A DNA stretch of 64,000 nt, taken from positions 1 to 64,000 of the forward strand of contig NZ_CAMFKW010000006.1 of the NCBI RefSeq assembly GCF_945957345.1. Reading direction: 5' to 3'. The translations under genes and the position numbers were made by a program. Shown in pieces: positions 7,370 through 16,509 of this stretch; position 1 is the first letter of the stretch, and each line of letters begins with the position of its first letter. The notes below the pieces were generated by a model, which had not been told where the DNA came from, did no database searches, and was given only the letters and a program-made list of their open reading frames with translations. The DNA is from an uncultured Allobosea sp. GTDB lineage: Bacteria; Pseudomonadota; Alphaproteobacteria; Rhizobiales; Beijerinckiaceae.

Positions 7370-8253
7370 GCCGGCAGAAGCCGGTTCAGACCGGCAGGCA
7401 GGCGATCGCGCCAGCTCCGCTCGCGAACCAGCCGGAAGCCGAGATTGTCGGGCGGTGTCGCCACCGAGCAGCCGCCGGCCTTCGGGTTGCGGATGAAGAA
7501 TGTCATCGGCGCCCTGTGCTGGCCTTCGACGAGATAGATGCCGCAATTGCTGGTCTCGCCGGTCGTGCGGCCGGCCGCATCCAGCGCGACGCGGCGCAGG
7601 CAGGTCTGCGTCCATTCCCAGACATTGCCGGCGATGTCGTAGATGCCGTGCTCGTTGGCACCGAAGCTGCCGGCAGGCCGTGGGGCGGGATCGCTCGCCG
7701 CCTTGCGATTGGCTTCACGCTCGTAATCGGCGAGCCAGCGCCGGGCCGGGTTATCGGCGTCGACGTCGAGGCCGCGGGCATCGTCGACCAGTCGCGAGCC
7801 GGCGGCATGGGCCCATTCCCGGTCGGTCGGCAGGCGCCAGACCATGCCGGTTGCGCGCGTGAGCCAGGCGGCATAGTCGCCGGCATCGGCATGGCTGACG
7901 CCGGTCACGGGCAGGTCGCCGCGCGGCGCGGGGTTGTCGAGGCGCTTGCAGGCGCCGGCGGCGATGCAGCGTGCGTAATCGGCTGCGCTGACCTGATAGC
8001 GCATGATCTCGAGCGGCTGCGTGATTCTGATCGTGACGCGCGGTGCGTCGACCGGGCGGCCGGCGCGGCTGTATTCGCCATCGAGGCGGTGCAGCAGCGT
8101 CGTGGGTGGAACGAGCGCCGTCTGCGGCAGGGGAAAGGCGGGCGCGGGCCGGCGGATCGGCGCGGCGAGCATAAGGGCAGCGGCTCCAGCGAGGAGCATG
8201 AGGCCGAGCGAGGTCGTGAGCCCGGGCAGCGTCGGGCGTAGCGTGGTGGCCAT
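7366..8253 (-). CDS. nirV: NirV, formylglycine-generating-enzyme-like protein
   Basis: A 295-residue protein with an N-terminal membrane anchor or signal (about residues 12-31) and an FGE/SUMF1-type domain. Visible motifs are EIMRYQVSAADYARC, WRLPTDREWAHAA, YDIAGNVWEWTQTC and NLGFRLVR. NirV lies behind nirK in many denitrifiers; its exact role is not settled, with a part in NirK maturation suggested. It follows nirK by 58 bases and overlaps norE. Confidence 0.9.
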   Translation of the reverse strand: MATTLRPTLPGLTTSLGLMLLAGAAALMLAAPIRRPAPAFPLPQTALVPPTTLLHRLDGEYSRAGRPVDAPRVTIRITQPLEIMRYQVSAADYARCIAAGACKRLDNPAPRGDLPVTGVSHADAGDYAAWLTRATGMVWRLPTDREWAHAAGSRLVDDARGLDVDADNPARRWLADYEREANRKAASDPAPRPAGSFGANEHGIYDIAGNVWEWTQTCLRRVALDAAGRTTGETSNCGIYLVEGQHRAPMTFFIRNPKAGGCSVATPPDNLGFRLVRERSWRDRLPAGLNRLLPA

Positions 8254-8311
8254 GGTCGGAAACCTTGCGGGAGAAGGCCTCCCCGCGGCATGGCGGGGAG
8301 GCGGAGGCAGG

Positions 8312-9439
8312 TCAAATGCCGGCCGGAGCCCGGATCTGCTTCATCAGGTCGTCGTTCCACTCACCCTCGACCTTGAAATGGCCGGCTGCTCCGAGCTCGA
8401 AGGCCTCGATCAGGTTGTGATTGACATAGGCGTAGATGCCCGGCTGCAGGAAGGTGTAGAGCGCGGCGCCCGCGCAGCCGCCGGGGATGAACCAGGTCTC
8501 CAGGTCGCGCTCCGGCGCATTGCGGAACTTGCCGGTGGCCCAGACATAGTCGCCGTGCCCGCCGATCAGGTGGGGCCGCGTGTCGCGGTTGGCCTGAGAA
8601 TGCACGATCAGCACGGTTTCGCCGACCTTCGCGGTGAGGGCGTTCTTGCCGGTGAGCGCGCCGACCCTGCCGTTGAACACGATGTGGCTCGGCGTCAGCG
8701 TCCGCATCGCCTTGATGACGTCCTCATGCGCCTCGCCGGGACTGGCATAGCGCTTGAACTTGCCGTTCTCGTCGCGCGGCACATAGAAGTCCTGCTCGCC
8801 GACATAATAGACCTTGTCGTATTTCAGGGCCTTGCCCTGGCCGTCTTTCAGCCCGTCGCGCGGCAGTACCATGATGGCGCCGTTCATGCCCGCCGTGACG
8901 TGCCAGGGCACCATGCCGGGAGGGGCGCAATGATAGACGAACACGCCCGGCCGGGTGGCCTTGAAGCGCAGCACGACCCGCTCGCCGGGACTGACTTCGG
9001 TCAGACCTCCGCCACCGAGCGCTCCGGTCGACGCATGGAAGTCGATATTGTGCAGAAGCTCGTTGGTGTCGGCGTTGATCAGCGTCAGCTCGACATAGTC
9101 GCCTTCGTGCACGACCATCAGCGGGCCAGGCACCGTGCCGTTGAAGGTGAACGCGAAGGTCTCGGTGCCGGCATCGTCGAGGACGATCTTCTTCTCGTGG
9201 ATCGTCATCTCGAATTCGACGACCTTGGGGCCGCCGGTCGCGACCTGCTCATGCGCCTGCACGAAGGGTGGATCGACCAGTTTCGCCTTGACGCGCGGCA
9301 GCTTGGCGATGTCCGCGGCGGTGGCCCTGGTCATCACCGCCTGCGTCTGCGCCGGTGCCGAAGCGGCCTGGACGATCGCCCCGGTGGCCGCCGCTCCCGC
9401 CAGAATGCTGCGGCGGGTCAGTTTGAGCTCCTCGCCCAT
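8312..9439 (-). CDS. nirK: Copper-containing nitrite reductase (NO-forming)
   Basis: A 375-residue two-cupredoxin enzyme reducing nitrite to NO in the periplasm. A twin-arginine signal ([11 protein letters not shown]) is cleaved near residue 30. Type-1 copper ligands are the first His of HNIDFHA, the Cys of YHCAPPGM, the His of PWH and the Met of TAGM. Type-2 ligands are the second His of HNIDFHA, the His of YHC and the His of YVNHNLIEA. The catalytic Asp (NIDFH) and His (PHLIGGHGD) are present. Electrons should come from the pseudoazurin at 3112. It is the first gene of nirK-nirV-norE-norF. Confidence 0.97.
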   Translation of the reverse strand: MGEELKLTRRSILAGAAATGAIVQAASAPAQTQAVMTRATAADIAKLPRVKAKLVDPPFVQAHEQVATGGPKVVEFEMTIHEKKIVLDDAGTETFAFTFNGTVPGPLMVVHEGDYVELTLINADTNELLHNIDFHASTGALGGGGLTEVSPGERVVLRFKATRPGVFVYHCAPPGMVPWHVTAGMNGAIMVLPRDGLKDGQGKALKYDKVYYVGEQDFYVPRDENGKFKRYASPGEAHEDVIKAMRTLTPSHIVFNGRVGALTGKNALTAKVGETVLIVHSQANRDTRPHLIGGHGDYVWATGKFRNAPERDLETWFIPGGCAGAALYTFLQPGIYAYVNHNLIEAFELGAAGHFKVEGEWNDDLMKQIRAPAGI

Positions 9440-9510
9440 GACTTGTCTCCTTGTCCAAGACCGGAATTCGACCGGTCATGAAGACTTTAGGAGGCTGGAA
9501 AAATCGGTCT

Positions 9511-9524
9511 TTGTTGCAGGGCAA
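9511..9524 (-). promoter_or_regulatory. Fnr/NnrR-type box upstream of nirK
   Basis: TTGTTGCAGGGCAA matches TTG-N8-CAA and lies 72-85 bases upstream of the nirK start. The inner bases are less symmetrical than in the ubiT and pseudoazurin boxes. Confidence 0.65.
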
Positions 9525-9551
9525 CATTCCGTGCGATCGCTGCCAAATTCG

Positions 9552-9836
9552 TCATTCGGCGGCGATCATCGCCGGCTCCCAGGCCGGCTCGTAGGTCAGG
9601 TTGACGGCGACGGAGCGGACGCCCTCGACGGCGCCCGCCGCCATGGCGACCGCCTGCTTCAGGAAGCCGGCCAGCGGGCAGCCACGGGTGGTCGTCGTCA
9701 TTGTGATCGCGACGGTGCCGTCCGGCGCGGCTTCGATCGCATAGATCAGGCCGAGATCGACGACGCTGCGTCCCATTTCGGGGTCGAGCACGTCGCGTAG
9801 CGCGATCTCGACGAGGCGTTCCAGGTTGGCACTCAT
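9552..9836 (-). CDS. DUF59/MIP18-type iron-sulfur assembly factor-like protein
   Basis: A 94-residue single-domain protein of the MIP18/PaaD/SufT type: DPEMGRSVVDLGLIYAIE and TTTTRGCPLAGFLKQAV, with the conserved Cys near residue 53. Such proteins act in Fe-S cluster assembly or delivery. ATG 9836 overlaps the stop of the DUF2249 gene as ATGA. It closes a four-gene operon (12069 down to 9552) that begins behind an Fnr-type box. A role in building or repairing Fe-S centres under NO stress is inferred. Confidence 0.8.
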   Translation of the reverse strand: MSANLERLVEIALRDVLDPEMGRSVVDLGLIYAIEAAPDGTVAITMTTTTRGCPLAGFLKQAVAMAAGAVEGVRSVAVNLTYEPAWEPAMIAAE

Positions 9837-10375
9837 CCGTGTGCCCTCCCGCCACCATGGCGCACGAGCAGGCGATAAGCCGCCCCGGATGCATCGAAAT
9901 TGCCGGCCCATTCGTGCTGGCGCTTGGCCAGTTCCGGGAAGAGGAAGACCGGTTCACGCGAGAGCAGCGCGAACAGCACGTCGCCGGGCTTCAGGTCCTC
10001 GAGCGCTTCCAGAATGCGGACCATCGGCTCGGGTGGCTCGAGATCGACGAGATCGAGCTCCTCGATGGGATCGCCCCAGGACAGGGCGGAGGGGCTGCTG
10101 CCGGTGGCGAGCCCGGCTTCGGTCTGCATCCCGGCTACGGGCGAGAACAGGACCTCCCAGTCGCCGCCGTCGAGCGCGCGGTCGCTGGCGGAAAAGCCGC
10201 GATTGGCCATGACCGAGAAGAGCGGCACCGGCCGGAACGGCGCGATGAGGCGCAGCGACTGGCCTGGAGCCAGCGCGCCGACGGCGTCCATGATCGCCTG
10301 GAACGGTTCCTCGCCGGCCCGCAGCAGTGGGCGCACGTCAAGCTCGCGGATGAGCGAGGCTTCTGGCTTCGACAT
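9833..10375 (-). CDS. Double DUF2249 domain protein
   Basis: A 180-residue protein with two DUF2249 repeats. Repeat 1 (about residues 8-72: RELDVRPLLRAGEEPF..., SLRLIAPFRPVPLFSVM) and repeat 2 (about 105-170: DLVDLEPPEPMVRILEAL, DVLFALLSREPVFLFPEL) share the same fold signature. DUF2249 resembles small TusA/SirA-like proteins and recurs beside denitrification genes, but its function is not known. ATG 10375 is chosen over an earlier in-frame Met because it follows AGGAGA. The upstream membrane-protein gene overlaps it by 38 bases. Confidence 0.82.
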   Translation of the reverse strand: MSKPEASLIRELDVRPLLRAGEEPFQAIMDAVGALAPGQSLRLIAPFRPVPLFSVMANRGFSASDRALDGGDWEVLFSPVAGMQTEAGLATGSSPSALSWGDPIEELDLVDLEPPEPMVRILEALEDLKPGDVLFALLSREPVFLFPELAKRQHEWAGNFDASGAAYRLLVRHGGGRAHG

Positions 10376-11735
10376 GAACAGGTCTCCTTTCCTCGGCCCG
10401 CGTGGCCAGCAATTGCGGGCGTTCATGCGCCGGCGGCCGGTCGGCAGCCTTGATCTCGGACAAGCGGCGGATCTGGACGAGTTCGACCATGAGGCCGGCG
10501 GTTCCGATCAGACAGAGCACCATGGCCAGACGGAAGCCGGCGGCCGCCTCGATGGCGAGCGTGGCCGCTCCCAGCAGGACCCCGCCATAGGAGAGCAGGA
10601 ACCACCTGCCGGTGCGCGGCATGGCGACGAGATCGCCGACGCGCGGCGCCGGGCCGCGTCCCAGCCGGGGAGCGTAGGTTTCGAGCCAGGTCACGAAGGA
10701 GACGATCTTCACGAGCTGCGCCAGCGTCAACCCGCCGAGCCAACCGAAGGCGATGAGGAAGACGAGGGCCGCGACGGGGCCGTCGCCGGCATGGGCAAGG
10801 ATGGCGGCCGGCAGCAGCGCCAGACCGAAGCCGAGCGCGATGAAGGCCGGGATGCTGGCGAGCATGTTGATTTCGAGCGCCTTGCGCCGACGCGCACGAT
10901 AAAGCGCGAGGATATCGCGGCCATAGAAGAGGCCCGCCGCGGCAAGCACGACGAGCACCGCCGCGATCCACCTGGCTCCCGGCTCGAAGCTTGCGAAAGG
11001 GGCGACGAGCCCGGCGAAGGCGAGGGCGAGGCCGAGGCCGGAGACCAACAGCACCGGCCGCACGCGGCGGGCCGGTGGCTCCGGAGCTATCATGAACATC
11101 ACGAAAAGTCGGTAGCTGACGCCGAAGGCAATGAGCCCGAGCCATCCGCCGAGACCGAGCAGGGCATGGAAGGGCAACCCGCCGGGAAGCAGTGCGACGG
11201 GCCCGAGCCAGCCGCTGCGTCCCGACAGAATCGTGGAGAAGGCCGTGCCACTGAGTGCCGTGATCGCGAGGCAGGCGAGGCCGGTGAGAACGAAGCGGGC
11301 GAACAGCGCCACGGGCCGCGTGCTCAGCAGCGTCGCCACGAGCATGAAACCCAGCAGGGAAAAGCCGCAGAGCAGGAACACGGCGCCCAGTGGCATCAGG
11401 TCGAGCGGAGCGTCGATCCAGCCGGCGAGGGTGGCAAAGCCGGTGCAGAGCAGGACCAGCCCGATGGCGAGCATGAACAGCGCCGGCAGGGCAAGCTTTG
11501 GGAAGGCGAGGGGCCGGGAGACCAGCACCGGCACGAATTGCAGCAGCGCCCCGGCCATGGCGAGGCTGAGCCAGCCGATCGCCACGAGATGGACGAGGAT
11601 GAGCGTTGCGGGCTCGGAGAGGCCGGCGGCGGGATAGCCTATGCCGGCGACGGCGAGAGCCTCGGCTGCGAGCAGGAAGGCGAGCGCGGCCGCGAAATAG
11701 CTCATCGTCCAGCGGGACAGCGATGCCATCGGCAT
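10338..11735 (-). CDS. Polytopic membrane protein resembling NnrS/haem-copper oxidase subunit I
   Basis: A 465-residue protein (463 if Met 11729 is the start) with about twelve hydrophobic helices. Helices carry His residues in oxidase-like settings: LVHLVAIGWLSLAMAGALLQ, FHALLGLGGWLGLIAFG and AILAHAGDG. This recalls NnrS and the oxidase subunit I superfamily, but the full ligand set of a terminal oxidase is not evident. It lies 25 bases behind the DUF2249 gene and overlaps the double-DUF2249 gene. A haem or NO-related membrane role is inferred. Confidence 0.75.
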   Translation of the reverse strand: MPMASLSRWTMSYFAAALAFLLAAEALAVAGIGYPAAGLSEPATLILVHLVAIGWLSLAMAGALLQFVPVLVSRPLAFPKLALPALFMLAIGLVLLCTGFATLAGWIDAPLDLMPLGAVFLLCGFSLLGFMLVATLLSTRPVALFARFVLTGLACLAITALSGTAFSTILSGRSGWLGPVALLPGGLPFHALLGLGGWLGLIAFGVSYRLFVMFMIAPEPPARRVRPVLLVSGLGLALAFAGLVAPFASFEPGARWIAAVLVVLAAAGLFYGRDILALYRARRRKALEINMLASIPAFIALGFGLALLPAAILAHAGDGPVAALVFLIAFGWLGGLTLAQLVKIVSFVTWLETYAPRLGRGPAPRVGDLVAMPRTGRWFLLSYGGVLLGAATLAIEAAAGFRLAMVLCLIGTAGLMVELVQIRRLSEIKAADRPPAHERPQLLATRAEERRPVHVEARSLAHPRA

Positions 11736-11760
11736 GGCTGCGGTCTCCCGGTTTCTCGGC

Positions 11761-12069
11761 TCAGTGGCCGCAGGTGCAGGAGTGGCCTTCGCCATGGCTG
11801 CCGCAATCGGCCGCATGGCTATCGTCGCCGGTTTCGTTGCGGCCGATCTCGACCTGCCAGATTTCCGGACCCTGCACGATGTAGTCCCAGGAATAGGCGC
11901 CGGGATAGCGCGCCTCGATCTGCCGGCGCAGCGGTGCGGGGTCATGGTCGTTGACGATCCGGAAGGCGTCGCCGGGGGAGAGCCGCTCCATGATGCCGAA
12001 GATCGTGGCATGGCGCACGACGGGCGGGATCGAGCGCACGTCGAGCGGTTCGAGAGGCTGGGTGGTCAT
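11761..12069 (-). CDS. DUF2249 protein with His/Cys-rich tail
   Basis: A 102-residue single DUF2249 domain (LEPLDVRSIPPVVRHATIFG; SWDYIVQGPEIWQVEIGR) followed by a tail of about 25 residues rich in His and Cys (HAADCGSHGEGHSCTCGH), which looks able to bind a metal. It is the first gene of the operon running to 9552 and has an Fnr-type box at 12138-12151. The function of DUF2249 is not known; metal handling or a redox link to denitrification enzymes is inferred from the tail and neighbours. Confidence 0.82.
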   Translation of the reverse strand: MTTQPLEPLDVRSIPPVVRHATIFGIMERLSPGDAFRIVNDHDPAPLRRQIEARYPGAYSWDYIVQGPEIWQVEIGRNETGDDSHAADCGSHGEGHSCTCGH

Positions 12070-12137
12070 GGTTAGGCTCCGGTTGCGGCCTCGATGCGGG
12101 CGGCTCTTCAGCCTAGCGGAGGTACTCCGGCGGCAAT

Positions 12138-12151
12138 TTGCCGAAGCGCAA
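12138..12151 (-). promoter_or_regulatory. Fnr/NnrR-type box upstream of the DUF2249 operon
   Basis: TTGCCGAAGCGCAA matches TTG-N8-CAA and sits 69-82 bases upstream of the start at 12069, the same distance as the nirK box from its gene. Confidence 0.65.
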
Positions 12152-12171
12152 ACAACGCGGTGTTGCCGGCG

Positions 12172-12327
12172 TCATTGTTCGAGGAAGAGCATGACGGCGA
12201 TGGCGAGCGACATCAGTATCGCCGCGGCGACGCCTCCCTTCTGCAGCACGCCCATCCGATAGAACAGCAAGGCCATCACGATGATGGCGGGCGTGGCGAC
12301 GACAAGACCCATCTGGGCTTCGGTCAT
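12172..12327 (-). CDS. 51-residue two-helix membrane protein behind norD
   Basis: MTEAQMGLVV... is a 51-residue protein with two predicted membrane helices (about residues 7-25 and 32-49) joined by a short basic loop (YRMGVLQKGG). ATG 12325-12327 begins 11 bases after the norD stop and is preceded by GGGGG. The composition is coherent and third positions are GC-rich. It appears to be the last gene of norCBQD. I do not recognise the family; it may be a small accessory subunit of the NO reductase. Confidence 0.6.
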   Translation of the reverse strand: MTEAQMGLVVATPAIIVMALLFYRMGVLQKGGVAAAILMSLAIAVMLFLEQ

Positions 12328-12338
12328 GGCGTCCCCCC

Positions 12339-14231
12339 TCAGGCGGCCAGTGCGCGGTAGATCGCCGGCAGGGCGGCCGGGAGACGCTCGAGCTTCGAGA
12401 CCAAGGCATGGCCATTGCGGCCGAAGAGATGCGGGATATAGGCGCGCGACTCGCGGTCGACCGTGACGGCGAAGACGCAGATACCGGCGCGGCGCGCCTC
12501 GATCACTGCCATGCGGGTATCCTCCATGGCGAAGCGCCCCTCGTAGTGATCGATGTCGTTGGGCTTGCCGTCGGTCAGGACGAGCAGGAGCTTGCGGCGA
12601 TCGGGCCGAGCCTTCAGCCCGGCGGCGGCATGGCGGATCGCGGTGCCGATGCGGGTGTAGTAGCCCGGCTTCAGCGCGGCGATGCGCGCTTCGACCGCCA
12701 GCCCCATCGCCTCGTCGAAGCGCTTCACCGTCTCGATCCGGACCCAGTCGCGCCGGCGCGAAGTGAAGGTCAGGATCTCATGACGGTCGCCGCAGGCGGC
12801 AAGCCCGTGGGCGAAGACGGTGAGCGCCTGTTTCTCGACATCGAGCACGCGCAGGTCGTCGAACCAGGAATCGGTCGAGAGCGAGACGTCCATCAGCGTC
12901 GTCACGGCGAGGTCATGCGCCTGAGGCCGGCTCGCGAGATGGATGCGGTCGCTGCCAGAGCCGCCCGCTGCGAGATCGGTCTGGCGGCGCACCACTGCGT
13001 CGAGGTCGAGATCGGGGCCATCGGTCTGGCCGCGCTGCGGTTCGCGCAAGGGACGCAAGGCCTCGAACTGGCGGCGGACCTGGCGCACCAGCGCGCGCGT
13101 CGCGGCGTCCTGCGTCGGGGGCGCCAGCTCCTGTTGCGCCATCGCGGCCAGCACCCGGCAATGATCCTCGCGATATGAGGCGCTGCGGAAGTCCCATTCC
13201 GGATAGGTCAGGGCGCCAGCGAGCGCGGTTTCGTCCATCGCCTCCGGCGGCAGATCGAGGTCGAAGCGGAAGCGCGAGGCGGGGCGGCCCTTGCGCTCGC
13301 TCAGCACCATGTCGTCGAGCTCGTCGGCGGCTTCGGGATCGTGCTCCTCGCTGTCGTCGGAGGGGCGGTCGACCGCAACCATCTCCGACATCGCCAGGAT
13401 CTTCTCGAAGCGATTGAGGATAAAGGGGCTGCGCTCGCGCCATTCTTCTGCCGTCTCGTCGCGGCTGGCGGCACAGGCTTTCATCTGCTCTTCGGCTTTG
13501 GCCGAGGCCGGTGGCGGCTGGTCCTCGTCGCGGCGGCGCGTGCGAGCCGGTGCGGCGGCGCTGGCCAGCGGCCAGAGCGGCACACCGAGCGCGGGCAGAT
13601 AGCCGGGTGGCGCCTTGAGTGGCCAGTTGTCGGCGGCGATATCGACCGCCCGGCTATCCAGCAGCGCGCGAATCAGCGCCTCGACCTTGGCCTCGGTGAC
13701 AGGCAGCCCGTCACGGCGCCGGCTCGCAAGCAGGGCGGAGGCCAGCCGGCGATAGACCGGGGCGAGCCCGGGAAAGGCACCGAGAACCACCGCGACCAGG
13801 GATTGGGCCGCAGTGATCGCGGCGAGATCGCGATGGAGCGGATCGGTTTGCGTGAGAGGCCGCGGAGGCATCGCGGCCAGGCAGGCGGCGAGCCAGATAT
13901 AGAGTTCGTGGTTGAGCCGGGCTTCCGGGAAGAGGGCGATCTCAGCCGGCAATTGCAAGCTGTCGGGCGTGCGCAGTGCTTGCGCCAGCCGCTCTTCGCC
14001 GAGGCCGACGCGCTGGCGCAGGTTGAGACGGTGACCGGCTGCGCGCTCGCGGGCCGGGACGATCCTGACGCCGGGCTCGCCGCCGAAGCCGCGGAAGCAG
14101 ACGGCGAGGGTCGGCACCATGCTGGCGAGCCTAACGGCAGCCTGCGGGTGATGCGGCAGGCTCGCAGTGTCGCCGACCAGCCTGTGCCAGAAGCGGCCGA
14201 CCGTCTCTTCCAGCTCGAGGAAATCCAGCAT
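12339..14231 (-). CDS. norD: NorD, VWA-domain NO reductase activation protein
   Basis: A 630-residue protein. The C-terminal third is a von Willebrand A domain with a MIDAS-like motif (TTLMDVSLSTDSW, then LVLTDGKPND). The middle is acidic and charged. NorD works with the AAA+ protein NorQ to activate NorCB, probably by helping insert the non-haem iron. It starts 9 bases after norQ. Length and domain order match known NorD proteins. Confidence 0.93.
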   Translation of the reverse strand: MLDFLELEETVGRFWHRLVGDTASLPHHPQAAVRLASMVPTLAVCFRGFGGEPGVRIVPARERAAGHRLNLRQRVGLGEERLAQALRTPDSLQLPAEIALFPEARLNHELYIWLAACLAAMPPRPLTQTDPLHRDLAAITAAQSLVAVVLGAFPGLAPVYRRLASALLASRRRDGLPVTEAKVEALIRALLDSRAVDIAADNWPLKAPPGYLPALGVPLWPLASAAAPARTRRRDEDQPPPASAKAEEQMKACAASRDETAEEWRERSPFILNRFEKILAMSEMVAVDRPSDDSEEHDPEAADELDDMVLSERKGRPASRFRFDLDLPPEAMDETALAGALTYPEWDFRSASYREDHCRVLAAMAQQELAPPTQDAATRALVRQVRRQFEALRPLREPQRGQTDGPDLDLDAVVRRQTDLAAGGSGSDRIHLASRPQAHDLAVTTLMDVSLSTDSWFDDLRVLDVEKQALTVFAHGLAACGDRHEILTFTSRRRDWVRIETVKRFDEAMGLAVEARIAALKPGYYTRIGTAIRHAAAGLKARPDRRKLLLVLTDGKPNDIDHYEGRFAMEDTRMAVIEARRAGICVFAVTVDRESRAYIPHLFGRNGHALVSKLERLPAALPAIYRALAA

Positions 14232-14240
14232 CGCAGCCTC

Positions 14241-15059
14241 CTAGATGAGGACCGCGCGGGCGATCTCGATCAGGCCGGCGCGAACCTCCGGCTCGTCGGT
14301 CAGCGGCTCGATGATCGCGGCCATCACCGCCTCCTGCCGGGGCAGGCCGGCGGCGATCAGGCTCGCGGCATAGACGACGAGGCGGGTCGAGACGCCTTCC
14401 TCGATATCCTGCCCCTTGAGCGTGCGCAGGCGCCTGGCGAGATCGACCAATGGCGCGACCGCGCCCTCGTCGAGGCCGCTTTCCTGCGCGACCACGGCGA
14501 TCTCCTGCTCGCGCGGCAGAAAGTCGAAGCTGATCGAGACGAAGCGCTGCCGCGTCGAGGGCTTCAGGTTCTTCAGCAGGTTCTGGTAGCCCGGATTGTA
14601 GGAGACCGCGATCATGAAGGAGGAGGGGGCGGCCAGCAGCTCGCCGGTGCGCTCCAGGGGCAGGATGCGCCGGTCGTCGGTGAGCGGGTGCAGCACCACC
14701 GCGACGTCCTTGCGAGCCTCGACGATCTCGTCGAGATAGCAAAGTCCGCCCTCGCGCACGGCCCGCGTCAGCGGCCCGTCGACCCAGACGGTCTCGCCGC
14801 CCTTGAGCAGGTGGCGGCCGGTGAGATCGGCGGCGGAGAGGTCGTCATGGCAGGCGACCGTGAAGAGAGGCAGGCCGAGCCTGGCGGCCATATGGGCGAC
14901 GAAGCGGGTCTTGCCCGAGCCGGTCGGCCCCTTCAGCAGCAGCGGCAAGCGCCGTTCCCAAGCCTTCTCGAACAGGAAGCGCTCGTTGCCGGACGCGGTA
15001 TAGGCGGGGATGTCGATGGAAGCGGGCGCCGGAAGCGGCGGGCGCGGGATCATGTTCAT
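14241..15059 (-). CDS. norQ: NorQ, MoxR-type AAA+ ATPase
   Basis: A 272-residue AAA+ ATPase with Walker A (LLKGPTGSGKTRFV, about residues 39-52), Walker B (GGLCYLDEIVEA) and sensor motif (FMIAVSYNPGYQNLLKNLKP). It partners with NorD to mature nitric oxide reductase. It lies 63 bases after norB and 9 before norD. Confidence 0.94.
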   Translation of the reverse strand: MNMIPRPPLPAPASIDIPAYTASGNERFLFEKAWERRLPLLLKGPTGSGKTRFVAHMAARLGLPLFTVACHDDLSAADLTGRHLLKGGETVWVDGPLTRAVREGGLCYLDEIVEARKDVAVVLHPLTDDRRILPLERTGELLAAPSSFMIAVSYNPGYQNLLKNLKPSTRQRFVSISFDFLPREQEIAVVAQESGLDEGAVAPLVDLARRLRTLKGQDIEEGVSTRLVVYAASLIAAGLPRQEAVMAAIIEPLTDEPEVRAGLIEIARAVLI

Positions 15060-15122
15060 CGCGAAAATCCGTGGAGCAGGGAAACGGAAGCCCGCCAGCC
15101 CGATGGCCGGCGGGCGGAAGCG

Positions 15123-16487
15123 TCATTCCGCCGGCTGGGCGAGCGCGATCGGATCGGCGTTGCGTTCGCGGCCAGGGACCAGCACGGCCCAGACGAACAT
15201 CAGCGCCGAGATCACCACCACGACGCCGGAGCCGAGCCGGATCCAGTAGAACAGGGCGATCTGGTCCTGCACTTCCATGAAGCTCTGGCCGAGTACCCGC
15301 TGGAGATGGGCCTGGACCACGCCGGCAAAGGTCAGCGCGAAGGTCATCACCGACATCGCCGTGCACATCAGCCAGAAGCTCGCGATCGAGAGCCACTGGT
15401 TGTAGGGCGCGCGGCCCTTCAGCTCAGGGACGGCATAGGCCATTACGGCGAGGTTCAGCATCACATAGGCGCCAAAGAAGGCGAGGTGGCCATGGGCGGC
15501 GGTGAGCTGCGTGCCGTGCGTGTAGTAGTTCACCGAGGAGAGCGTGTGCAGGAAGCCCCAGACGCCGGCGCCGAAGAAGGCCATCACCGAGCAGCCGATC
15601 GACCAGAGCAGGGCGGCCTTGTTGGGATGGTTGCGCCCGGCCTTCCAGGTCATCTGGACGGTGAAGATCACCATGGTGAAGAAGGGCGCGACCTCCAGCG
15701 TCGAGAACAGCGAGCCGATCCACTGCCAGTATCCGGGCGCGCCGATCCAGTAATAGTGGTGGCCGGTGCCGAGGATGCCCGAGAACAGGGCGAGCCCGAC
15801 GATGACATAGAGCCATTTCTCGACGACCTCGCGGTCGACGCCGTTGAGCTTGATCATCAGGAAGGCCAGCACGGAAGCCATGATCAGCTCCCAGACGCCC
15901 TCGACCCAGAGATGGATGACGTACCACCAGTACATCTTGTCCAGCGCGAGATTGGCCGGGTTGTAGAAGGCGAAGAGAAAGAAGATCGCCAGACCCCAGA
16001 GGCCGAAGAGCAGGATGTTGGTGACCGTGGTCTTGCGGCCCTTGAGCGAGGTCATGGTGATGTTGAACAGGAACATCAGCACGACGAGCACGATGCCGAT
16101 CTTGATCGCGAAGGGCTGCTCGAGGAATTCGCGCCCTTCATGGATGTGGAAGAGGTAGCCGACCACGGTGACCCCCGCGGCGATGAAGAAGATCCAGAAC
16201 TGCGCTACCGCGAGCTTCGGGCTGTAGAGCTCGGTCTGCGCTTCCTCCGGCAGCAGGTAGTAGGTCGAGCCCATGAAGCCGAGCAGCAGCCAGACGATCA
16301 GCGCGTTGGTGTGGATCATCCGCACGATGTTGAAGGGCAGGACGACAGAGAGCGTGTTGGGCAGGACATAGATCAGCCCCGCCACCAGCCCGAACGTGAC
16401 CTGCGCGACGAACAGCGCGAGCGCGCCGTAGAAGTAGAGCATCGCGACGCTCTGGGTCTGGTATCTCAAGGTATTGTAGCCTGGCAT
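15123..16487 (-). CDS. norB: Nitric oxide reductase catalytic subunit NorB
   Basis: A 454-residue, twelve-helix haem-copper oxidase relative that reduces two NO to N2O. Haem and Fe(B) histidines are seen in FNIVRMIHTNAL, VIHLWVEGVWELIMAS and GTGHHYYWIG; a catalytic glutamate lies in the WVEGVWELI helix. There is no quinol-oxidising N-terminal extension, so it is the cytochrome-dependent cNor type, in line with norC next door. ATG 16487 follows AGGAGAG; an earlier Met in frame overlaps norC and lacks homology. Confidence 0.96.
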   Translation of the reverse strand: MPGYNTLRYQTQSVAMLYFYGALALFVAQVTFGLVAGLIYVLPNTLSVVLPFNIVRMIHTNALIVWLLLGFMGSTYYLLPEEAQTELYSPKLAVAQFWIFFIAAGVTVVGYLFHIHEGREFLEQPFAIKIGIVLVVLMFLFNITMTSLKGRKTTVTNILLFGLWGLAIFFLFAFYNPANLALDKMYWWYVIHLWVEGVWELIMASVLAFLMIKLNGVDREVVEKWLYVIVGLALFSGILGTGHHYYWIGAPGYWQWIGSLFSTLEVAPFFTMVIFTVQMTWKAGRNHPNKAALLWSIGCSVMAFFGAGVWGFLHTLSSVNYYTHGTQLTAAHGHLAFFGAYVMLNLAVMAYAVPELKGRAPYNQWLSIASFWLMCTAMSVMTFALTFAGVVQAHLQRVLGQSFMEVQDQIALFYWIRLGSGVVVVISALMFVWAVLVPGRERNADPIALAQPAE

Positions 16488-16509
16488 GGCTCTCTCCTGT
16501 CGCGATGTC

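Noticed and set aside
10338-11735. Naming the membrane protein as a terminal oxidase or second nnrS
   Set aside because: Histidine-bearing helices are suggestive, but neither the complete oxidase ligand set nor the NnrS signature segments are present.
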